NCBI GenBank assembly: GCA_021200995.1
Contig: JAJQFS010000090.1
Coordinates: 1-64,000 of the forward strand
Direction: 5' to 3'
Source: Lachnospiraceae bacterium
Lineage (GTDB): Bacteria; Bacillota; Clostridia; Lachnospirales; Lachnospiraceae
Length of the DNA stretch: 64,000 bases
The notes below the pieces were generated by a model. That model did no database searches, had not been told where the DNA came from, and saw only the letters and a program-made list of their open reading frames with translations. The position numbers and the translations under genes were made by a program. The first letter of the stretch is position 1; every line of letters starts with the position of its first letter. This document shows positions 43,091-51,222 of this stretch, piece after piece.

Positions 43091-46000
43091 TTAATACATA
43101 AGCTCCTTCCGCCGTCTCAATCTATACAAAAGGTAAGCCGCGCCTCCTGTCAGCAGCATGCCTGCCATTGCATATGGGTAGGTACCGGTTCCGCCAGTGA
43201 GGGGAAGTTCAACGCCAGCTGTATTAATTACGGTCACAGCATAGTTGTTATCATCAATCTGATCAACCTCGCTATACGTTGTGTTATATCCATCCACCAC
43301 GTCTTCCAAAACAGAATAGACTGTATAATCAACAGCCTGTCCCGTCCCGTCATAATAAGGCAGATCCGTAATCGTTTCCTTCCAGCTGTTGGCGTTGCTT
43401 AATGTCAATTCATTTCTCACTGCATTGCCGTTTCCGTCATATAGCTGCACAGTGACACTGCCATTCGTTTTTGAGGAGGTAATATTATTCCCATCCGTAT
43501 TTTTCCAGACCTTTTCTATAGCAAACTCCACAGTTTTGGTATAGCCTGCATTTTGGTATCCGAGAGCATAAGCCCGGACAGTCATATCCTCCGCCGCTGG
43601 CAGCGCAATATCCGAAATCACACCCTGACTGTCATTTTCCGTGTCCTGAATGGCTTTGGAATTCAGGCTTGCAGCAATACCCGCTGCTTCTTTTTCTGTC
43701 AGACTGTGCTCCGACAGCGTATAATTCATGCTTGAGCCATCCGTAAACAGAATGCGGTATGTTCCCGCTGCCAGGTTTGTAAATGAATAGAGACCGGAGG
43801 TGTCTGTGGTCGCCACGCAGGATTTCCCGAACAAATCTTTGGCGTCAACCCAGTCTCCGCTGTCATCCTGAACCTGCAGGGTTACACGCGCGCCGGAAAT
43901 TACTTGCTCATTCTCATCGATGCCGCCGTCAAGATCCTCATCCAGCCAGACTGTCCCGGAAACGCTGCGTACAACACGGTATACAGCAGCGCTGCGCTGA
44001 AACACGTCCGTTCCGGAAGAGGCAGATGCCGTGTTTACCAGCTCGTCCGTGCCCGATGCACTGTCCTGATGTACGGTCAGTGTGATGTCAATGCTCTCTC
44101 CTGCCGGCAAAGTACCGCCAACTGCCCACGCATATACGAAATCATTCACATTTGAAAAGTTTGCTGTTGCAGTATAACTTTCTGCAGTACCTGTCAGGGT
44201 AATAGTAAGCACATTCCAATTACTCTTTACAGTATCCCAGGTAACCTCCCCTTCTCCCGCCGTATTACTCAAGGTAAGCACACAGCCTGCGTAAGCGGAA
44301 TCTGTCGTGTAATACAGAATAATAGGATCGTCTCCCGAAAACGCGCTATATGATATCTTTGAGGTATCTATGCTCCAGCTTGAAATCGTGTATGATCCAC
44401 TATAAGTTGTGCCCCTGTCATCCCCATTGTATGGCATGGCATCGACCAACTTCAGAGTAGCCTCATAACTACCGTTATTATTCCTGATAATTCTCCAGGA
44501 CAAATCCTCGTTGACCTCATTCATTTGCTTTACAGCATATTTACTGAATGCCGTCGATCCTATTTTCGAGATGGAAATGGTATTTGTCGTCATATTCCGA
44601 GTCGTTGTGGAAAACGCTCTGGAACAATCCTCCGTTGTACGGATGGTAGCCGTATTCGTCAGTTGAGCTCCGTTTTGCAAATCTTTACTGTCATCGGTTT
44701 CATCGCCAAGCTCCACACTGTAATAAATCCTTATCACTTCGCCCGACTGCACCGGCACATTCCGCACAACAAAAGTAAGCGTGGTAGTACCATCGCTATT
44801 GAGTTCCTCATAAAGCACCGCTGTCTTGCCCGTATCTGTCAGGTCAGCACTGGTTGAAACCTGTATAAACTCATTTCCTCCTGTCACTGTTCCCTGCTGA
44901 CCAGCGGTACTGTTTTGTTCATATGTTATTGCAAAGCTACCATTGGAGCTCGCCAATCCATAATAGGCCGAATCAATTCGATAGGTCATATCCGCAGGCA
45001 GTGTGTCCACGATGGTGACCGTAGTCGTCTGACTGCTCGAGGTTTGGATGGAATTGGTCATCTTAAAAGTTCCTGTCAGAACATAGTCTGCAATCCGCTC
45101 AGAATTATGCAAACTATAACTGGATTTTGTACTGGTGACGGTACCTCCAGACGACACATCGGCAGTCGTCACTTTCTGTGCTATACTCTTGCTGATAGAG
45201 GACTGATAGGAAAGGATCAGCAAACTTGCACCATAATACCATCCTCCGTTATGCCCTGTATAAGAGCCGCTCCCATCCGCATTATAAGCAGTCTTTGTAT
45301 AATGATCACCCGGGGCAGCAGTACTATAATCACCTCCATTTCCCCAGCCAAAGCTTTCATCCAGAAGCGTACTTGTAGCGTGATTCACACTCAACGTATT
45401 GTCGCTGTCCAGACAGGTATAATAATTGTCCACGGCGCTTGGAATGATCTGTTCCACGATGCTTTTTCCGGCTGCATCCGCTGTAATGTCGTCCACCGTG
45501 ATCGGGTCTGTTGTCGTTGTCAAAGCGTTGTATGCATCCACGATATCGGTGGCTGTCCACATCCTCGTCACCTGACAAATCATATATACATTATCCGCCA
45601 GGGAAGAATCGGTCAGAACATGCATCTGAATATGCGGCAGGCACCACACCAAGGATATTGATGACGCCGGCATCCGATATTCAAACAGAACAGCTACACA
45701 TTTCTTGTTGCTTTGCCGCTCCGAATACCAGATAAGGTCATCCTCATCAGCAGCCTGCATCTCATCATCACTTTCCCAATTCTCCCCAGAAGAAAGATAG
45801 CCATAAAAGACAGTAGCATTGCTTTCAGACAATCCCGTATAATAACTATTTTGGAAAGTGTTGACCGCATCCATTTCCAAAGCGTCCGCATCAAATTTCA
45901 CCAGGACATTTGCTGCGGCCATCCGATTATATTTTGTTTTCGCTGTATAATGGAAGCCTCCCACGACACCCAGAGCTTCCTCACCCAAAATTGCATAGTT

Positions 46001-48514
46001 TGTCGCCGTATAGTAATCATCATTAATTCCCTGAACACTATTGCTTACATAGGTTCCATCTGTATAGTTAATACGATTAGAGAAAGAACCGGACGGTCGT
46101 ATATACTTGTTCTTGGTTTTTTTATCATCATTATCTTTTTCCTGGGTTTTGACCTGTACAGTTTCCGCCGTCTCACTGGCTGCTGTGATACTTCCGTTTG
46201 CGTCCCGGGTAACAGAATAGGAATCATAGGAACCACTGACATACTGTCCGGCATTCCCATCTACCACACCATCCGCCACAGAAATCGTAAAGGTGCCTGC
46301 TCCTGCTTCATACAGCAGTTCATGCAATTTGCCGTCTGCATCCGTATATTCATATGGCTGAAAAACCCATAGCTCACCAACAGAAAAACAGGCAATATCG
46401 ATATCCTCCACATCTGTCCCCTGCGCATAATACGTAATGTCGGAGACATATGAGGCTTTATATGGAAAAAGAAGCTGCGTAATCTGATAGCCTGACACTT
46501 TAATCTTAATGGTAGTACCGCCTTGTTCAACTTCCTGCGAAACAGCCGTCCAGGTTCCACCATTTTCCACAGCATTTACCCCTAACGAACCAGGAGCATT
46601 CAAAGGAACATCTCTGCTACATGTATCGGTCAGCGTTTCTCCCTCTACAGTAACCAGATTTCGTCCATCTGTCTGCGTGTCGTTTCTCGTATTTCCCTCA
46701 AGGCCATAAAAAAGTACCTGATATTTTCCACCAAACTCCGTACTCAAATCCAGTGTTTTTCCTGCATATTCGGTATCAACTCCAGAGGTATCCACTTGAT
46801 AGGCGCTGCTTAGTGTCACTGTCAGAGTAATATCATTTCCATCCGGGAGTGCCTGTCCTTTCATGCCCTTCCCACTCTCTGTGTTGTACAGCTGCAGGAT
46901 AATTCCATATCCATACATATTCCCATACACATTCCCCAGGCCATAATTGAGATAGGACTCGTCAGAAGTATTAAAATTAAATGTTCCCTCAATCGAACTG
47001 GTAGCCTCTGTTGTCTCTACCAACTCCACATTCAGCTGCAGCTTTGCTGAGATCTCCAGCTTCGGTAAGGAAATCGGCACTTCGTCACTATAATTTCCCC
47101 ACTCATCCTCCAGCCAGACATTTCCCTCTGCCTGCAGAATGGTTCCGTCATCCATTGCCAGAACCTGGATCCCGATCGGCAGATCATTCACCGTGCCCGG
47201 TATCGCGTATTCGTCTGCTGTTGCTGTATAATAGCCCAGCAAAGTTTTACTCTTTCCATCCGCTGCATAGGTAACACTATAAGAATCCATCCAAGTTAAA
47301 GTGTCTTCGTCAAATGTATTTTCCATCGACGTTCCCTGGAGGGTAATCTCAACCCAGATTATTGCTGACGTATAACTCTCTTTTGTATAGCTGTCCATGT
47401 CTACTGTCAGAGAATAAATCGCCAAATCAAAACTGCGAATGATATCATTGCTTTCACTGGAATCATTACCGTCCTCGTCGTCACCATCGAACGGTCCCGT
47501 ACCACTGCTCTCTAACGTTACAGTCGCAGTACTAACATAAATATCGGAGGATTCTCCATTAGATGCAGGAGCTGCAAAGCCAACTACAGAAAATCCATCT
47601 ATCTCAAAAGTAATAGAAGAAACAGTGCCATCCTCGTTCAGCGCCAGGTTTGCATTGACCAGTTCCACTCCAGTATTGGCATCTTCAGTGAAATGCATAA
47701 CAAAAGTGTTTTCAGTCAGCGCGCTGTCCTGAAATACCAGCGACACCTGCGCAGTCTCATCCACAGGAATGTATTCGTCATTCGTCGTATAAAAGCTGAT
47801 ATCATAAAAGAGAATATTCTGAATTGCACTGGACAGCGTTTCCTGTGCCTGCTGCTCCAGCGTCTCATAACTGTCGTCCGCCTCGGTCAGAGCCGTTACC
47901 ACCAGAACGGCATCCTCAGGAACTTCACTGTCTTCAGGCAGAACGACCGTGACAGTTAAAGTATCATCCTCATACGTATAGGTTGGAACGGTCTCCTCCT
48001 CTGTACCCTCCAGAACAGCTTCTTCCGTTGCATCGGGTTGAATGCTTCCATCAGGATCCAGATTTTCCTCAGCTGTATCTCCTTCCGCATCCGCTTCTCC
48101 TTCAGCCGCATCTGCTATCTCTTCCGTGGTTCCGTCCGCTGTTTCTCCATCCGCGGTTTCAGCATCACTCTCACCGGACATACAGGCCTCTGTGTGGGTA
48201 TGCTCCTCCAGATCGCAGACCAACGCCTGTTCATAGCACTCCTCTGCGTGGGTATGATTCTCTTCCGTTTCTGTCACGCCTTCGGTTTCCTCCAGCCCGC
48301 AGACCAGCACCTGCTCATAGCAGCTCTCGTCATGCTGGTGTTCTTCCAGGCCACAGTACACATCGTAGGTCAGGGCGACACCGGTAGAATGTAACTGCCA
48401 TGCTATTCCGGCAATCACAACCAGGGCAAGTGCAAGCAGAAATCCATGCACCCGGATTTTCCTGCGTCGTTCCTCTTTAAATTTTTCCACATAACTGTCA
48501 ACAATATCCCTCAT
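43091..48514 (-). CDS. Large LPxTG surface adhesin, probable pilus tip protein
   Basis: An 1807-residue protein that is the first gene of the pilus operon. A membrane-spanning signal segment (about residues 24-46) is followed by a His/Cys module repeated three times (CGLEEHQHDESCYEQ, HTHAEECYEQ, EEHTHTEAC; about 55-112), an acidic Glu/Ala linker, beta-rich domains, two Cna-B-type domains near the end (GTVWLDEDLDGGIDENE; WKNTDGNNITSSKTNGSVTV) and the sorting signal LPLTG with anchor. The His/Cys modules may bind metal (inference). The frame is intact. GGAGG precedes the ATG. Confidence 0.88.
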   Translation of the reverse strand: MRDIVDSYVEKFKEERRRKIRVHGFLLALALVVIAGIAWQLHSTGVALTYDVYCGLEEHQHDESCYEQVLVCGLEETEGVTETEENHTHAEECYEQALVCDLEEHTHTEACMSGESDAETADGETADGTTEEIADAAEGEADAEGDTAEENLDPDGSIQPDATEEAVLEGTEEETVPTYTYEDDTLTVTVVLPEDSEVPEDAVLVVTALTEADDSYETLEQQAQETLSSAIQNILFYDISFYTTNDEYIPVDETAQVSLVFQDSALTENTFVMHFTEDANTGVELVNANLALNEDGTVSSITFEIDGFSVVGFAAPASNGESSDIYVSTATVTLESSGTGPFDGDDEDGNDSSESNDIIRSFDLAIYSLTVDMDSYTKESYTSAIIWVEITLQGTSMENTFDEDTLTWMDSYSVTYAADGKSKTLLGYYTATADEYAIPGTVNDLPIGIQVLAMDDGTILQAEGNVWLEDEWGNYSDEVPISLPKLEISAKLQLNVELVETTEATSSIEGTFNFNTSDESYLNYGLGNVYGNMYGYGIILQLYNTESGKGMKGQALPDGNDITLTVTLSSAYQVDTSGVDTEYAGKTLDLSTEFGGKYQVLFYGLEGNTRNDTQTDGRNLVTVEGETLTDTCSRDVPLNAPGSLGVNAVENGGTWTAVSQEVEQGGTTIKIKVSGYQITQLLFPYKASYVSDITYYAQGTDVEDIDIACFSVGELWVFQPYEYTDADGKLHELLYEAGAGTFTISVADGVVDGNAGQYVSGSYDSYSVTRDANGSITAASETAETVQVKTQEKDNDDKKTKNKYIRPSGSFSNRINYTDGTYVSNSVQGINDDYYTATNYAILGEEALGVVGGFHYTAKTKYNRMAAANVLVKFDADALEMDAVNTFQNSYYTGLSESNATVFYGYLSSGENWESDDEMQAADEDDLIWYSERQSNKKCVAVLFEYRMPASSISLVWCLPHIQMHVLTDSSLADNVYMICQVTRMWTATDIVDAYNALTTTTDPITVDDITADAAGKSIVEQIIPSAVDNYYTCLDSDNTLSVNHATSTLLDESFGWGNGGDYSTAAPGDHYTKTAYNADGSGSYTGHNGGWYYGASLLILSYQSSISKSIAQKVTTADVSSGGTVTSTKSSYSLHNSERIADYVLTGTFKMTNSIQTSSSQTTTVTIVDTLPADMTYRIDSAYYGLASSNGSFAITYEQNSTAGQQGTVTGGNEFIQVSTSADLTDTGKTAVLYEELNSDGTTTLTFVVRNVPVQSGEVIRIYYSVELGDETDDSKDLQNGAQLTNTATIRTTEDCSRAFSTTTRNMTTNTISISKIGSTAFSKYAVKQMNEVNEDLSWRIIRNNNGSYEATLKLVDAMPYNGDDRGTTYSGSYTISSWSIDTSKISYSAFSGDDPIILYYTTDSAYAGCVLTLSNTAGEGEVTWDTVKSNWNVLTITLTGTAESYTATANFSNVNDFVYAWAVGGTLPAGESIDITLTVHQDSASGTDELVNTASASSGTDVFQRSAAVYRVVRSVSGTVWLDEDLDGGIDENEQVISGARVTLQVQDDSGDWVDAKDLFGKSCVATTDTSGLYSFTNLAAGTYRILFTDGSSMNYTLSEHSLTEKEAAGIAASLNSKAIQDTENDSQGVISDIALPAAEDMTVRAYALGYQNAGYTKTVEFAIEKVWKNTDGNNITSSKTNGSVTVQLYDGNGNAVRNELTLSNANSWKETITDLPYYDGTGQAVDYTVYSVLEDVVDGYNTTYSEVDQIDDNNYAVTVINTAGVELPLTGGTGTYPYAMAGMLLTGGAAYLLYRLRRRKELMY

Positions 48515-48553
48515 TCTGATACCTCCAAATTTATTCGATTAAGAAAAAGCAAG

Positions 48554-48655
48554 TAGCATTTATTATAGTGTTCATAGCTTTTTCCGGTGCAGGCTGTGCA
48601 ATAAAGCAAAATATTCGTTCTGAATAACACTTGTTTAGCATTTAATATGGTGTTC
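48554..48655 (-). promoter_or_regulatory. Two 20-bp direct repeats upstream of the pilus operon
   Basis: Minus-strand GAACACYATAWTAAATGCTA occurs at 48573-48554 and 48655-48636 (82 bp apart, two differences). The copy nearer the gene contains TATAAT, so it may overlap the -10 element. Likely binding sites of a regulator. Confidence 0.6.
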
Positions 48656-48688
48656 GTATTCTTTTCCAAAACAGTCCTTAAAATAAAA

Positions 48689-49546
48689 CTATTTGTTCCC
48701 GATATTTTCTTCTTTTTGCCGCTCCCCATAGTACCAGTCCAGAAAATCCAGGTGCATTTCCTCGCCGCGCTGTCTGGCTTTCACCGCGTCGTCCTTATTT
48801 TCATAGCAGCCCAGATAATACATCTTGCCCTGAAAGACGATCTCCGCGATCCATTTTCCGCTTTTTTTATTCTGATACACGCCGGTGAAACCGCTTGTGT
48901 TGGAACGGCTCAGTCCGTTCCGGCTTCTCTGAAGCATCGTCACGGAGGTGCCGTCCACCAGCTTCAGGTTCGCCCGCATGACATCGGAGCGGGCACAGCC
49001 GCAGCTCTTTGTCTTTCCCATCTGCAAAAGCGTCTGCCCCACGGTGGTTTCCTTCCCACAGTCGCAGACGCAGGTCCAGCGGTGCATGCCGTTCTGTTTT
49101 CCCGCGTATGCTGTCACGGTCAGTTTGCCAAACCGTTTTCCGGTCAGATCCTCCAAAGGCGGGCGAGATAAGCAGCTGCAGCTCTTCCGGTATCCCGCCT
49201 GCAGCTGATGGAGAGAGGCGTCCACCGCGCCGCCGCAGTCACAGGTGCAGTGCCAGATATAGGAGCCGCTTCTGTCTTTGCTGCCTGTGCAGTACTGCGC
49301 TGTCAGCATGCCGAAGCGCTGTCCGGTGATGTCACGCTGTCCGGGGCGGATTTTGGTCATACAGCCGCAGTCGGTGACGGTTCCCCGTTCCAGCGTTCTT
49401 TTGTCCAGTTTGATGGTGTTGCCGCAGTCGCAGAGACAGTTCCAGACGATGTACGAATTTTTGCGCTCACCGGAATCAGTGGTCACTGTCAGATGGCCGA
49501 TCCGGCAGCCGGGTGCGATTTTCCCTTTCTTTTTCTCCGCGCACAT
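48689..49546 (-). CDS. AP2-domain protein with three zinc-ribbon-like modules
   Basis: A 285-residue protein. Three tandem modules of about 50 residues each carry CxC-x-C...C-x-C clusters (NCLCDCG...DCGC; HCTCDCG...SCSC; TCVCDCG...SCGC), probably each binding zinc. The C-terminal part (about 215-270: SGFTGVYQNKKSGKWIAEI and YYLGCYENKDDAVKAR) is an AP2/ERF-type DNA-binding domain. No nuclease motif is seen. It lies just upstream of the pilus operon in the same direction and may regulate it (inference). AAGGAG precedes the ATG. A related mobile-element origin is possible. Confidence 0.8.
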   Translation of the reverse strand: MCAEKKKGKIAPGCRIGHLTVTTDSGERKNSYIVWNCLCDCGNTIKLDKRTLERGTVTDCGCMTKIRPGQRDITGQRFGMLTAQYCTGSKDRSGSYIWHCTCDCGGAVDASLHQLQAGYRKSCSCLSRPPLEDLTGKRFGKLTVTAYAGKQNGMHRWTCVCDCGKETTVGQTLLQMGKTKSCGCARSDVMRANLKLVDGTSVTMLQRSRNGLSRSNTSGFTGVYQNKKSGKWIAEIVFQGKMYYLGCYENKDDAVKARQRGEEMHLDFLDWYYGERQKEENIGNK

Positions 49547-49597
49547 TCACAGACCGCTCCTTCTTCCGCATCGCGCTCAGGAACGCTTGAAACGCGC

Positions 49598-49640
49598 TGC
49601 AGGATGTTCTCTAAGTTCCGTACTTACAGAACATCCTGCA
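49598..49640 (-). other. 13-bp perfect hairpin ahead of the AP2 gene
   Basis: TGCAGGATGTTCT (49598-49610) pairs with AGAACATCCTGCA (49628-49640). Its loop shares 20 bp with an inverted copy at 49982-50001. In the AP2 transcript it would lie about 50 nt before the start codon, and it has no T-run after it. Confidence 0.7.
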
Positions 49641-49677
49641 AAAAATACTGTAAATGATGCGGCTGTCAGGCTTTTCA

Positions 49678-49794
49678 GATAACTTTTCAGACCATCTTTT
49701 GACCACTTCCCGACCACGCACCTGATTATCTTCAGACCATTTTTGACTACTGGTCTGGTCATTTACTGATCATTCCTGACCACTACTTTGACCA
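49678..49794 (-). promoter_or_regulatory. Array of eleven 11-bp-phased TGGTC-like repeats
   Basis: On the minus strand TGGTC or a one- to two-base variant begins at 49794, 49783, 49772, 49761, 49749, 49739, 49728, 49716, 49705, 49694 and 49682, spaced 10-12 bp. Six are exact TGGTC and the rest are TGATC, TGACC, TAGTC, TAATC and TTATC. The helical phasing puts all sites on one face of the DNA. Probably a cooperative protein-binding array controlling the AP2 gene and perhaps the pilus operon; an iteron-like origin is less likely because no Rep gene is present. Confidence 0.7.
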
Positions 49795-49983
49795 CTCGCC
49801 TTTTTTCTTTCCGGTCACTTATCGGATTGCAGGCCGGATTACGCCGAACCTGCGCTGTCTCCTTTTTCATGCAAAACGGTAAATGCCTGAAATTACGTAA
49901 ATTGTCGGCAAAACAACAGAAATCTGAAGAAAAACTTATTGACGAACCTCCCGAAAAGTTGTAAGCTAAATGAAAATGTGATT

Positions 49984-50014
49984 CTGTAAGTACGGAACTT
50001 ACAGTATTTTTTTG
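49984..50014 (+). terminator. Plus-strand hairpin with T-run
   Basis: CTGTAAGT-ACGGA-ACTTACAG followed by TATTTTTTT. It is shaped like an intrinsic terminator on the plus strand although no plus-strand gene precedes it. Part of the 20-bp inverted repeat pair with 49612-49631. Confidence 0.5.
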
Positions 50015-50016
50015 CC

Positions 50017-50064
50017 AAAAAAACACCGGAACACGACAAAATTCAGCCGTATTCCGGTGTTTTT
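50017..50064. terminator. Bidirectional terminator-like hairpin
   Basis: AAACACCGGAA (50021-50031) pairs with TTCCGGTGTTT (50052-50062), with A-runs and T-runs outside on both strands. Confidence 0.65.
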
Positions 50065-50137
50065 CAGATTTGGTGTTATGATAATGATACCCTATCGTGG
50101 GGGTTATGCTGCCCGTTTTTTCATAGTTTTGAAGGCA

Positions 50138-50170
50138 AACAGGGCTGCCGCATCGTGCGACAGCCCCGTT
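50138..50170 (-). terminator. Terminator of the acidic lipoprotein gene
   Basis: AACAGGGCTG pairs with CAGCCCCGTT (one G-U). The minus-strand tail is short (TTTGCC), so its strength is uncertain. Confidence 0.6.
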
Positions 50171-50206
50171 GATTCGTGCTATATGCATTTTTCGGAAAGA
50201 CGCGGC

Positions 50207-51058
50207 TTACTCCACCACAGTCACGGAAGTGATGTGCGGGTTCACACCCTCATACCAGTACAGGAAGCCTTCCATGTCGATCACGGAGCCAACCTCCAGC
50301 TCGGTCACGGCCTGATATACCTCAGAGCTCTCATCGCAGAGATAGGACTCCACGGTAAAGTTGTAGGTCTCGCCGTTCACGGACACGTTGAAATACAGGT
50401 CGCAGTTGCTGCCGGCCTCGCCGGAGCCATCCCAGTTGTACAGGAAGGCAACCTCATTGCCGTTGGCGTCCGTGGAGGGCTCCACAGTCATGCCGGTGAA
50501 GGATACAAGCTGATTCTGATAATCGATAAGGCTGTCGTCCGCCAGCAGGTCGGTCACATCAAAGGCCTCCGCTACGTAAGTATCACCGTCATTCAGAATC
50601 TCGATGGTCGCGTCCGCGATCTCGATCTCACCGGACCACTCGGCCTTATAACCGGTCACGCGAATCTTGGTGCCAACCTCGAGCAGGTTGTAATCCTCCT
50701 CAGAGATTGCGCCGCTGTAAATGAAATACGCGCCGTCCTCATCCTGTGTATAGAGGGTCGCGGTGTCCTCCCACCAGGACTGCATGGCCTGTACATAGGT
50801 CTCAACCACTACCGGATCGTCCACCTCAGCGGCCATATACTCTTCGTAGGTCATCACGGTCACTTCCTCAGATTCCTCAGTCTCCGCTTCCGCCTCCTCA
50901 GACTCGGCATCCTCAGTCTCCTCGGCATCTTCTGTCTCTTCGGTGCTCTCCTCTACGGTCTCCTCCGCTTCCTCACTGCTGGAACTGGAAGAGCTGCCGC
51001 AGGCGGCAAGTGTCAGGCTCATGGAAAGAGCCAGTGCCAGTACTAACTTCTTTTTCAT
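50207..51058 (-). CDS. Acidic lipoprotein with OB-fold-like region
   Basis: A 283-residue lipoprotein. Signal peptide MKKKLVLALALSMSLTLAAC ends in a lipobox (Cys about residue 20), followed by a Ser run and about 40 very acidic residues (EEAEETVEESTEETEDAEE). The C-terminal part (about 120-283: GTKIRVTGYKAEW and ELEVGSVIDMEGFLYWYEG) looks like one or two OB folds. Function unknown. The ATG at 51058 has GGAGA upstream. Confidence 0.82.
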   Translation of the reverse strand: MKKKLVLALALSMSLTLAACGSSSSSSSEEAEETVEESTEETEDAEETEDAESEEAEAETEESEEVTVMTYEEYMAAEVDDPVVVETYVQAMQSWWEDTATLYTQDEDGAYFIYSGAISEEDYNLLEVGTKIRVTGYKAEWSGEIEIADATIEILNDGDTYVAEAFDVTDLLADDSLIDYQNQLVSFTGMTVEPSTDANGNEVAFLYNWDGSGEAGSNCDLYFNVSVNGETYNFTVESYLCDESSEVYQAVTELEVGSVIDMEGFLYWYEGVNPHITSVTVVE

Positions 51059-51194
51059 AACAAAATCTCCTTCCTGCTCATATACAGACTGTATGCGCAC
51101 TGCAAAAAACTGTCACATATGAGCAAATGCGCTGTCGCGCGTTTTTTCAGGGAGTATCTTCTGAGAAAAGATATCTCCACGCTTTACGAACCTC

Positions 51195-51222
51195 ATTATA
51201 CCGATTTATTTCGATATTTCAA
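51195..51222 (-). promoter_or_regulatory. Promoter of the acidic lipoprotein gene
   Basis: Minus-strand TTGAAA (51222-51217), 16 bp, TATAAT (51200-51195). It overlaps the last codons of the upstream binding-protein gene. Confidence 0.6.

Noticed and set aside
49678..49794. Plasmid or phage origin iterons
   Set aside because: No replication initiator, integrase or other mobile gene is nearby, and all surrounding genes are chromosomal in type. Not fully excluded.
49763..50188. 141-codon frame on the minus strand
   Set aside because: It spans two terminator hairpins and part of the TGGTC array, and the composition is unlike a protein.
50012..51046. Plus-strand frame of 344 codons
   Set aside because: It runs antisense to the acidic lipoprotein gene, whose signal peptide, lipobox and ribosome binding site are clear. 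The translated sequence matches no family.
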